The translations under genes and the position numbers were made by a program. A stretch of DNA of 64,000 nucleotides from Edaphochlamys debaryana (Eukaryota; Chlorophyta; Chlorophyceae; Chlamydomonadales): positions 1,240,001 through 1,304,000 of the forward strand of contig JAEHOE010000002.1 in the NCBI GenBank assembly GCA_016858145.1. The letters are read 5' to 3'. Shown here one piece after another: positions 20,441 through 31,165 of the stretch; position 1 is the stretch's first letter; every line of letters begins with the position of its first letter. The notes under the pieces were generated by a model, which was not told the DNA's origin, made no database searches, and worked only from the letters and a program-made list of their open reading frames with translations.

Positions 20441-21450
20441 GTGCGAGTGCCCCAAGTGCGCCCGTGTGGACGTGGAGCTGTGCGACCGGGGCACGGGCAA
20501 CTGCGTGCCCAAGGCGAGGGGGGGGAGGGGAGGGAGGGAGGGGGCGTCCCGACTGGAGGCATCCTTGCGCGGAGGGGCGGGTGCGGGAGAGGCCCGAAGG
20601 AAGCCGAGGGGAAGGGGTCACGCCAAGTGTGCGGAAAGGCCACCCGGGCCCGGTCCTCTTCTCAACGGAGCTAAGCCCGTTCGGCTGGCTCCCCGCCGTT
20701 TCTTCCCACAGGGCAGCGGTGGCGGCGGCGGTGGTGGTGGCGGCGGCGGTGGCAGCTCCAGCAAGGGAGGTGCGTGCAGGAGGAGGGTGGCGGGGGATTG
20801 GGGGAGGGATTCGGGGCCACCTCAGGGGTGAGGGTGAAGCGGCGGCTTGGCAGCAAAACGCGCGGACTGACCTCTAAGATGGGGAATGACCGACCCACAC
20901 CCGCTCGGACCCCTCGAAGCGCCCCTTGCCCTCTGCCTCGCCTACCCTCCTAGTGTACCCGCCGCACCCGCCCCCTTGGTGCTACACCTCTGTGTGCGCA
21001 TCGGCTCGCTGGCTGCCGCTTGTTTCTTCGGCATGCACAGGACACCGCCCCCTGAACCCCGCTCTCCTCCTGCCTCCTCTTGCCTCCCTCCCCAAGGCAT
21101 TTCCGGCGTTGCCCTTGTCCTGACGGTGCTGGCATCTGCGCTGCTGGCGGGGGTGACGGTGCTGGCGGCGCAGCGCTTCGGGCGGGGTGGGGCGGGCCTG
21201 GGCGGGCCTGGGCTGGGGAGCGGGGTGGGTGGGGGGGCGGGCGGGCGGGGCCAAAGGTTGTGAGGCACGGCGAGGAAGCAAGCGCAGCCCGGAACAGTCG
21301 GGACCCGAGGCGTGGGCTTGGTTGCACTGAGAAGCTGCGCTCACCCACACCGTCGCCACCCCGCCCCCGCCCCCGCCCCCGCCCCCAGGCACTCAAGTGG
21401 CCGCGCGGCTGTACCGCCGCCTGGCCCGCGTCACCGCGCCGTTCGACCAG
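20441..21450 (+). CDS. Exons for Cys-rich, Gly-rich and membrane segment
   Basis: Four exons join in phase. 20441-20513 encodes a Cys-rich stretch (CECPKCARVDVELCDRGTGN, CVPK). 20712-20769 encodes a Gly run ending SSSKGG. 21097 to about 21187 encodes one hydrophobic helix (ISGVALVLTVLASALLAGVT, VLAAQRF). 21389-21450 encodes ARLYRRLARVTAPFDQ. The first donor appears to be GC rather than GT. Cys-rich ectodomain, Gly linker and membrane helix is a common ectodomain end in volvocine receptors. These exons may close a separate receptor gene begun at 18397, or be the first membrane anchor of the cyclase that follows. I cannot decide between the two. Confidence 0.5.
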
Positions 21451-21986
21451 GTCAATTGCCTGCCCGTTGCCATGCCGTTCGTAACGGGCAACTGCCTCAT
21501 GGCGGTTGGTACGGTTCGACGCTCAACTTCGAGGTACGGCGATGCCCGCGCGGTGCCCCCTAGATTGCGTGCTGCTGACATCGCCGTACCCAAGTAAGCG
21601 TCGCGCACTCAACTAGGCTTGCATCCGCTTGCCCCCCCTTCCCCGCCTCTCCCCCCTCCTGCTGTCCCCCACGCCCCCCACGCCCCCCGCCGCTCCGCCC
21701 TCCTCCTCCGTCCCCCAGTGCGCCATGTTGAATAACGCCACCCGCGTTCGGGGCAAGACCGGAACCAGCATGCTGCCCTGAAGCACAAAGGTGGGTCCCG
21801 CGTGCGCGGGCGGTGGGCCCGTGGGCCGCTAGGGGTCGTTGAGTGCACCCGACCGTGGGCTCCCTGTCACCCTCACGCACGTGGGCCCTGGACCGCCTTT
21901 CCTGCGCCAGTACACACATGTGACCCACATGTAACCCAGCTTAACCGAATGTGACCACTTGTAACTGTTGCCCCGCCCAACTCCAG

Positions 21987-23472
21987 GTTATGGATCGGGA
22001 TACGGGCCGCATGGTCCCCTGCTCCCCCAGCGCCTGCCCCCTACGGCAGGGCACGCGCGCTGCAGGTGACCGGGGGGGCGGGCGGTGCGTGGAGGGAATG
22101 TGGGGTTATGGAAGAGACGGCGCAACAGCGAGAGCCGATACCTGAGGCAGTGCAGTCTGCACCCGCAATAGGATGCAAGTGACGGAATAAGGCGGATGCC
22201 GATACCGGTCCCTCGGGCAGTGGAATGCGCACCACTTGGCCGGGTGTTGCGTAGCCGCGAAGCCGCACCTGACCGCTACCTTCGGACCGTGCCCTGGAAA
22301 GCCCCTTTGTACGCCCCCCCTCGGCCCTTCCCTTGGCCCCGCCAGAACGGCTCGACCGTGTGGATCAACTCTGCGCCCTTCGCCTGCCGCGTACGCCATC
22401 AACCGCCACTCCGATCCGTACTCGCAGTACATGGCGTGCCGCCTGTGCGCGCGGCGCGCCTACCCGGAGAGCATGTGGCCGTCGGTGCTCAACTCGGCCA
22501 CCGGTGAGTGCGTGGGGGCTGGGCCTGGTGAGGGAAGGCGCAGGGGCAACGGCAGCCGGAGTGGGAAGCGTCTGCCGGCCCCTTGCGCCCCAACCCGCCT
22601 TCCCCATCCTCCGCTCTCCCGTCGCGCCCCATTCCTCCAATCCCGCCCCCCGCAAAAACCACGCCCGTCCGCACAGACATGCTGTTCCCCAAACCGCTGC
22701 CCCGCTACACGCGCGCCAACTACGACCCCGACGATACGCTGCTCTACCTGGAAGCCATTTCGCAGAGCGTCGAGAGCGACAACCTCGCGCTCAACCTGCG
22801 CATTCACGGCGCGATCGCGACTACTAGTGACACAGTGCTAACATAGAAAAGGGTCACTGACTGACTGGGGGGGATTGGTGCGAAAGCAATGGCCGAGCAT
22901 GAGCGCGCCCTCCCCCTCCGTTGCAGCCTGGCCGTTGACGCCGCGGCGGTTGACATCGCCGAGACCAACCGCTCCGTGGACGACATCATCGCAACGGCGC
23001 AGCGGGCGGTTATTAGTGTGTACGCCATCACCAGCCTTGAGTGGCTCAAGCTGCGGTACTACAAGAGGTGCGTGCGCGCCACATGCTCCATGACTTTCTA
23101 TAACGCTGGACAGCGGGTGTGGGGCTCTGCATGGCACCGGGGCAACTCATGCGTTGGGGCCTGAGCATCTTGCATGCTTGCTCTGCGTGACGCGGGGGCA
23201 ACGATCGAGTGTGGCCGTAGCATCTGGGTCGTGCTCATTACTGCTTGTGCTTTGTGGGTAGGGGCTATGAGCATCTGACTCGTCCTATGCATCCTTGGTG
23301 CTGTGCCCCTCTCTGTCAAAACAGTATCGAGCGGCCCGTGCCTGGCCCGCCCCCGGCACCGGTAAGCCCCATGACCTGAAGGAAGGGCTGGGGCAATGGA
23401 CCGTTGATGACCCGCGTGCGCGTTGTCATTGCGTTCACATGCTGGCCTTGGACCGTGAACCCCCGTGGCTTC

Positions 23473-23503
<31 letters not shown>

Positions 23504-26500
23504 TTCCCAGGTGGACTCGGGCGGTCTGGACGAGGCGACCAAGATCGGAGTGGGCGTGGGCGCGGCCGTGGGCGCGGCGGTGCTGCTGCTCGGCGTGTTT
23601 GCGCTGGTGAGCACCCACGCACCCGGCCGGTCCCTGCCTCCTGCCTACAAGCCCTCTGCCGCCCTCTGCATCCTCGGTGCTTTGTCACGGTGTGGAGAGT
23701 GTTCATACGTTGCGTGTGCTTATTGCAGCTCATGTATTGCACTCGCAACGCAGCCCTCCACTCACTCCCGACCCGCACCCGCACCTCCGCAGGTGGCTGT
23801 GCTGTTGCTGCCCAACGCGGGCGGCACCCGGCGCAAGCGGGCCTACACGCCCTACCCCTGGCCCGAGTGCACCCTGCTTGTGACTGATGTGCAGGTGGGT
23901 GGGGCCTGGAGAGCGGGCCAGGGCAGAACACTGGGTGGCGCCAATGGGAGCAGGGGCGCGGACCTTGGGAGGAGAGAGCGGGCTCGACGGCGCCAGGGAG
24001 CGTCCCTCGCGCAGTCAATCCCCTCCGCCACACACCACCCTGCCAACCACCCGCCAGCAGCTAACACCCTCATCCTACACCCCTTCAAGCAATTCCCGAC
24101 CACCCATCCACGACCACTCCCGCGCAGGGCTCCACCTCCCTATGGGAGCTGCTCCCCGCCGAGGTCATGCAGGCCTCGCTGCAGCTGCACGACGCAATCA
24201 TCCGCCGACTGCTGGTGCAGCACGGGGGCTACGAGAGCGCCACCGAGGGCGACTCCTTCATAGCGGCCTTGCCCACGGCCTCGGCGGCGGCGCGCTTCGC
24301 CTCGCACCTGCAGGCGCGTAATGATGGGTGGTGCTCGAGAGCCGGTCGGGAAGTGGGAATGACGGTGGCGGTCGTGGGGTTGCGAAGGGTGTTAAGTTCC
24401 AGCAGCGTGGTGCCAGTGCAGACCGTGGGTCGCAGTGTGTTGGGGTGCGGAGCAGGGGATTTGGGGTTTTGGGGGCCCGGATGTGACTGCGGCCTCTTAG
24501 TGCTTGGCCTTGACTGCTGCTGCTGCTGCTGCCCCCTTGAATTGCAGGCAGAGTTGATGGTCGCGGAGTGGCCAGCGGCCCTGCTGGAGGCAGACGTTTG
24601 CCGGCCCGTGCACGCGCTAGCAAGGTAAGGACTGACCGTGACAAGACTGCCTCTCCTGGCTCGACGGCATGCTGTCCTGCTGGCTGGCCCAGGCTGAGGG
24701 GGGGGGGCGGGGCTGCGTGGCGCTAGGGGACGGGGTGATCCCGTTCCGGAGCAGAGCCGCCCGTAACTCACGCTCCAGCCCCAAACGTGCCCCACGCCCT
24801 CCCGACTCCACAGGGCGCCCAAGGAGGTCCAGGCCCTCATCTACGGAACCACGGGACTGGGCGGCTCTATTTATGCCACGGGCGCCAGCTGCCGCAACGG
24901 CCACGCCGGCGGCCACGCCGGCGGTCCAGCTTCCGGCCCCCTGACTCGCGTCTCTTCGTCTTCCTCCTTCACGAACGCCCCCGGCGGCCTGGGCCCCACC
25001 ACAAACACCGGCGCCGCGCTCTCGCCAACCGAGCTGACGTCGGTTGCCTCGTGTCCGTACCCACGTGCGATCACCAACACTAGCGGCGTTGGTGCAACGG
25101 CCGCTGCCATGGGCTCGGCGGCGGGCCGGGGCACGAGCACGGGCACGGGCTCTTCCCTGCCGGGCAACGCGCAGGCGCTGCAGTCGCACGGCCGCCCCCG
25201 CAGCTCGGCCAGCCTCACGCAGACGCCCCTGCCGCTCTCGGTCGCGCGCCGCGTCGCGCCGTCACGGTCTCGGTCGGTCCTGCCCGTCTCAAGCTCGGCG
25301 GAGGTCCGCGGCAGCGAGGGCAGCACGCACGGGAGCCACGCCGCCGCCGGTGCCACCCTCAACTCGAGTGGCTCCCGACACACCAACCGCTCGGCGCTCT
25401 CGCGGCGGCTGACGCCGCCGCCGCCTCTCACGGCGCTGAGCGGCCCCACGCCGCCGCCCACGCCGCCGGTGGGCGAGCCGGAGCCTGGTAGCGAGGCGCC
25501 CCACACGCCGCCGGCGCACTCGGCGAGCCAGCACCTGACGGCGGGGCTCCACACGACGCTCGGTCTGAGCTCTGGCCAGGTTTGCCCGCTGTCAGAGCAA
25601 CGGTCGGGTTCGCTGTCGCTGCCGCGCCTCAGCGGCAACGGCGGCGTGTGGTCGATGCGCGGCCGTGCGCTGCTGCAGCAGCAGCAACAGGACAACCAGC
25701 ATTGCAGCCTGCAATACCAGCAGCAGCGGAGGGGGCGGCGTGCGCTGTACTCTCCGGCGGGTGCGTTCGCGAGCCCTGAGGTGGCCGCCGCAGCCACAGC
25801 GGCGGCGGCAGCGGCGGCGGCGGCGGTCAGGAGTGGCGGCGGCGGCGGCGCCATCGTTTCGGACGGTTGTGATGACACGGACGGGGCCCTGGTCTCGGAT
25901 CACATGCCGTACGATTCGCCGGCGATCACGGGGCCGGCGGCGGTCATGACGGGTGACGTACAGCTGCATGGCACCTCGGAGCCTGGCGAGCTCACCTCTA
26001 TGACTCACTCGCAGCACCTCTCCCTGTTATTTGGGGGCAAGATCTTAGACGTTGGAGTCAGTGGCGGCGGCGGCGGTGGTGGCGGCGGCGGCGGCGACGG
26101 CACAGAGCCCCTGATGAGGCGCGGGTCCTCCCTGCTCCGCGGCGCGAGCGTTACGGCGGCGCGGCGCGGCGCCGGCGCGCGTTCATTGATGACGTCATAC
26201 GTCGGCACCGGCGGCGGTGCGGCGGCGGCCAATGGCAGCGTGACGCCCGTGCCGTTCGGCTCCGGCGGCGGCGCTGGCGGCGCCGGCGGAGGAGGAAACG
26301 CGGGCGGCGGCTGGCCGTGGGGGCGTGAGGCAGCGGCTGGGTGGATCCTGGTCGATGCCCTAACCCCGGGAGCCATGGTGCTATTCCGGTGAGGCGAATG
26401 CGTGCCGCATGCCGACGTGTCGTTGCGATTCGCATGCGTACCATGCCGCGCGCCACACATCCATTGCCACTCGATGGCACCAGTTGCACGCCCACCTGTA

Positions 26501-29500
26501 TAGGACGCCCATCGCATTACCGGTATCTGACGTCTCATCTGCGGTTTTAACTCGGTACCCTTGCTCGCCCCCATTCCTGCCTCCCCCGCAGCGGCCTGCG
26601 CGTTCGCGTTGGGCTCCATTCGGGCGTTCGGGACTTCGAGCTCGCGCGCAACCGCACCTCGGGTCGCGTCACCTTCAGCGGTGCATGTATCCGACTGGCC
26701 AAGGCGGTGGCTGACGCGGCACACGTGAGTGGACGCTGGGAGGACGAAAGAGGCCATGAGAAGCTGGCGGGGCCGCCCTTCGTTTGGGAGCATGCAGGTC
26801 TGTGAAAGAGGCTCAGACCTAATACAGTTGTGGAACCCTCGCGCTATTCCTGCCACTGCCCGCGAGGTTGCTTGCACTGTCCTCTTATCGCGCCTCAATC
26901 TGCAGGGAGGCGTAGTCCTTCTGTCGGACACGTCAGCGGGACTGCTGCTTGGCGGTCCGGAGATGGTCGCGTCGCTATCGGCCGAGGGGCTGGAGCTGTG
27001 GCACCTGGGACGCGTGGAGCTACTAGAGGACCTCCACCAGGTCGAGCTGTACCAGGTTAGTAAGCGTGTAGTTGACTGTCGTACGCGTCGTACAGCGCCG
27101 CAATCGTCATTCCCAAGCTCGTCAAACTCACCTTTGACCGCCTTCACTCCTTTCCCCCCTCGCAGCTGCACAGCGCCGCCCTCGCACCCCGCCTGGCTCT
27201 TCAGTTGCTGCCGCGCGTACGGCGGCAGCTACTGCCGGGCCTGCTGGGGGCCCCGGCGGGCCCGGTGGCGCTCGTACGGCTCCACGTGGCGGGCCTGTCT
27301 GGGCTCCGCGCCACCCACGCCCAGCTGGCCGCGGAGGTCACCCGCGTCCTCGAGACACTGCTGCTCGAGTCCCTGCCTCCCATGGGTGAGAAGAGGATCT
27401 GATCCTCTTGACTTTTGGGAGATGTTGGTTGTGGTTGTGGGTTGGTAGCTGGCAGCTGGAAGTTGGCGGGACAGCGAAGGAGGCCGCCAGACGACAGCAC
27501 AACCACACAGCGCACAGCCCCACACAGTGGACCCCCCTGGACCCTGGACCCTCAACCCCCTCAACCCTCTCGACCCCCTGGAGCGCCCTCAATCCCCCAC
27601 CCTGATTACCGCCCCCACTGCTCGCTGCTGACTGAACCCCTCCTCTCGGTTCCGCATCTGGGCAGGAGGCTACATGTCCGAGGCTCGCGGCGGCGGCGCT
27701 GACGGCATCGTGGCGGCCTTCGCTGAGCCGCTCATGGCGGTGGCTTGGGCGCTGTGCATGCAGGCCGACATGCTGGCGTGGGACTGGTGAGCGCGGGTTT
27801 TAGGGGTTTTAGGGGTTTTAGGGGTTTCAGGGTTTAGTTTTGGGGGGGCCAGAAGGGGGAAGAAGCCAGGGCACAGGGAGATGGACAGTACCTGGGGCAG
27901 AACCAAGTGCATGGGCAGGCGGGTGCCAGCCAGGACGACCTCGCCGTCATACGAGCCGGCAGGGCCCCATGAGGGCCCCACGAGGGCCTGCGCGCACCTG
28001 CTTGGGCCCCAACGGGCCGCCAACCGCCGGCCGGCCTTTCCGGCTCCGCGCTGTCTTGCCGACGCCCCGTGGCCCCATTTTTGTTGAAACCCCAGGTCGT
28101 CCGAGCTGCTCCGTCACGAGGCATTCGAGACGATTGAGGTGGAGGCAGCGCCGGGCTCCGTCGCGCTCTTGGGCGGTTCCCAGACCAACGCCGGGCAGCC
28201 GCTGTTTTCGGGCGCGTGCGACAGGCCCCTGAGCGGCCCCCGCTCCCGCCTGCCCTCCCAGCACCTCATGTCGGGCGAAGCTCTTCAGGTCCAGCCGCCG
28301 GCGTCCCCAACCGTCAGCGGCTCGTTCGCCAGGCTGCGAGGCGGCGGGCCGGCGAGCGGCGGCGCTATACGGAGCCGGCAGCACCTGTTGAACGCCCGCA
28401 CGCGACGCCGGCTGCCGACCGAGGTTGAGGCCAGCGCGCCCAGCTTACTTATGCCACTGAGTGCGGCGCCGTACAGCATGTCAGTCGTGAGCGAGGCGGG
28501 AGACGAAAAGGCACCGCGCGCCGGCGGCGCCGCCGGTGGCGCCACGCCCCGCTCCGTCAAGCTCCCTCCCACGGCGGTGGCAGACGGTACCGCCGGCGGT
28601 GGCGGCACGCCGCGTGCCTATGACACCGCGGCATCAGCACCGCTGACGGCGGCGGCGGGGCTGCCGTACAACGGCCGCACGACATTCGCGTCGCTGGTCG
28701 TCAAGCTCCGGCCCCGGAGCGGTTACGCCGTGTCGAGCCAGTCGCACGGCCATGACGGCGGCTTCGACGCGCTCATGAGTCATCCGGCGGATGAGTCAGA
28801 CTTTAACCTGGATGACGTCATCCCGGTTGGCGGCAGCGGCGCCTGGGTCGAGCGGGCCGCCTCCGTCGCGCTGCAGATCCGGCCCTCGCCGCCCTCCGCC
28901 ACCGCCCACGCGCCCATCACCTTTGCCGCTCCTCACGCCCCTCACGAAGCTGTGACCGGAGCACGCAGCGGCGCTCGACTGGACTCTGCCGTACCCGACA
29001 CAGACCACGTGCCTCCGCTTCCGCAGTCGGCGCGCCGCTGGCCCATGCTGCCGTCGCCGCGCAGCCCCGGCGGCGCCAGCCTGACCCCGCCGCCACCGGC
29101 CGCGGCGGCGGCGGCGGCGGCATTGACGGCGGCGGCGCTGTTGAACGCCAGCGCTTACGCCCGCCCCGCAAGCTCTTCGCAGATGGGCTACGTTTCCCGG
29201 CTTGCCAACGCAACCTCCGCCAGCGAGCTTCCGTCCGGCCTGGTCCCGCTAGGCACCAGCCCTGCGCAGCCCAGCTGCCTGGCTACGCCCACGTCGCCAG
29301 CAGCGGCGGCTGCGGCAGCAGCAGCGGCGGCGGCGGCGGCAGGTAGCTCGGCGGGCGCTCTGAGCCCCGCGGCGGTGCTCCTGAGGGCGACGGCGCCGGG
29401 CGACAGGGCCGCTACCGTCGGGGGTATGCTTCCGTCACACACGACGGGGGCCCTAGGCATCACGGGCAGTGCTGGGGGCGCCCACGTGGACGGTTTGGCC

Positions 29501-30581
29501 ACATGTACCTCGGGCCCTCCGGTGGGGGTTACAAGCCCGGGTGCCAATGCACCTAGGCACGTGCCCGCCCGCACGTCCTCCGGCCCACCCGCGTCGGGCT
29601 TTGGCTTCTTGCCGCGGCCCCACGCCGCGGAGCTGATACCCATCATCGGCGACGATGACGACGGCGGCGGCGGCGGCAGTGACGGCGCCGCCGTCAAGCA
29701 CGTGATGTCAACCGGCGGCGCCGCCACCACGGACGACGATGCTGAAGTGGATCGGCACACCGTCGGCGGCAGGATCCGGATCGTGATCGAGCACATTGGA
29801 ACTGTGCCGCCCGCCGCCGACGGCGGCGCCGCTGCGCCGCTGACGCCAGGCAGCGCCGCCGCCGCCGCCATCGCGACGGCGGGCGCGGCCGCCGCCGCCG
29901 CGCCGGTGCAGATGCACGTGCTGTTCCGCGGCCCTCGTACGAAGGCTGCCGTGGATTTCGGCATGGTCGGTACGGAGGTGTGCCGTACGACGGGACGGCT
30001 GCTGTACCGCGGGCGGGTCGCCAAGCACCTGTCCAAGCTCGTCTCCACGGCCCAGCGTGGCCAGGTGGGTTCGGATTCGGGGTGGAAGGGCTCTTGTCTT
30101 ACACGCACAACGGTGCACGGCGCGGCTGGGAGAGATCATGGTTGCCGGAAGCGCCCCCCATAAAGCTTGACCGTCTCGCGCTGCACCTCAACCTGTGGCC
30201 ACCCCACAGGTGCTGTGCACCTACACCACCGCCTCGTCCATCTCCACCGCCGCTGCGGCCGCGGTCGGGATCTCCATCTCTCCAGTCCAAAACGCGGCTG
30301 CCGCCAACGGCGCCACCGGAGGCAAGGACCGCAAAGCCGCTGGCGGCAAGGGCCCTGGGTCGGCCCGCCTCGCGGCGCGCGGCCTCACGGGGGCCGGCAG
30401 CGTCGTCGGAAACGGCAGTGAGGACGTCACGGTCATCGGAGCGGCGGGCTCGCGCGCCCAGGCGTCGTACTACATGTGTTCCCTCAAAGTGGCGGAAGTC
30501 GAGGCCAGGCTTTCAGCGATGGGGCATGAAGCTGACGTCATCGTGCCGCAGCACGACGGCTTGGAGCCAGAGCAACCCTGA
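21987..30581 (+). CDS. Membrane-anchored class III adenylate/guanylate cyclase
   Basis: About 17 exons. The ectodomain (21987-23361) includes DRDTGRMVPCSPSACPL and NRHSDPYSQYM and looks like a solute-binding-protein fold. Exon 23511-23606 carries the membrane helix (KIGVGVGAAVGAAVLLLGVF). Exons 23793-24313 begin catalysis with the metal-site motif LLVTDVQGSTSLWELL and the second Asp in EGDSF. A roughly 525-residue low-complexity insertion (24814-26388) interrupts the domain before VRVGLHSG (26592-26724) and GGVVLLSDTSAG (26906-27055). A second cyclase-like half follows (DGIVAAFAEPLMAVAWAL at 27666-27786), again with about 590 residues of linker before GRLLYRGRVAKHLSKL and the C-terminal exon 30210-30581. 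Family role: ATP or GTP to cyclic nucleotide at the membrane; the substrate cannot be told by eye. Reading frames conflict in the ectodomain exon 22346-22503. The most 5' exons are uncertain. Confidence 0.87.
27790..27840 (+). repeat. Interstitial telomere-like repeats
   Basis: Inside the cyclase intron after the exon ending 27786, GGTTTTAGG-type 9-mers occur three times in a row and then degrade (GGTTTCAGG, GGTTTAG). The Chlamydomonas telomere unit is TTTTAGGG; here each unit has one extra G. Confidence 0.8.
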
Positions 30582-31165
30582 GCCTGGGACGCAGGTCAGG
30601 CTAACTGACGGGGGGGAAGGCTGGTTGCTGTGTTGTTTTGGCTTTACGGAGAGGCGGGAGCGGCCTTCTGCCCCGACCCCAGAGACTGCGTGATGCGCTT
30701 CTTGTTCTCGTGTTCGGTGAGCTTTGTGAGCTCTGGGGTGGCGTGGTTGGGGGCTGCCCCTCTTGCTGTGCTGGGAAAGGGTTGTGCAACGCTGGCTCGG
30801 GTGGCGCATGGCCAATGCCTCAGTCTTGTACCTTAGTACATGGGGGGAGCACAGGGGCAGTACATAGCTCAGAAGATCACCTTGCATCACGGGGAGGGGA
30901 CACCATCCAGAGTCTAGCATGATAACCGTTCTCGGATGTGGGGCTGGCGGGTGGTCTGCCGGCTACCAGGGAACCTGACACGGCAGCCTGCACCTGCCGC
31001 ACAGAGAGGATCTTGAGATAAGAAGGATGGGTGCTTCAAGAGTTCTTAATGTTTGACAGCAGGAAAGATATGCTGCGGGCGTGGGATGTATCCCACGGGC
31101 TCGTGTGTGGCTCGCATGGACAGGTGTTAAGAACACGCAGTGCACGCGCGTTGGGCGCTTGCGAA
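30582..31165. other. Spacer between cyclase and duplicated segment
   Basis: It holds the cyclase 3' UTR and then the left border of duplication copy B near 31166. Open frames are short and carry no motif. No RNA gene or clear TGTAA polyadenylation signal was noted close to the stop codon. Confidence 0.5.

Noticed and set aside
20966..21396. Pro/Arg-rich minus-strand open frames opposite the membrane exon
   Set aside because: They are antisense shadows of GC-rich introns with (CCCCGC)n runs; no motifs.
25109..26388. Separate gene encoding a low-complexity Gly/Ala/Ser protein
   Set aside because: The frame joins in phase with cyclase exons on both sides (24624 and 26592), so it is an insertion in the cyclase rather than a gene of its own.
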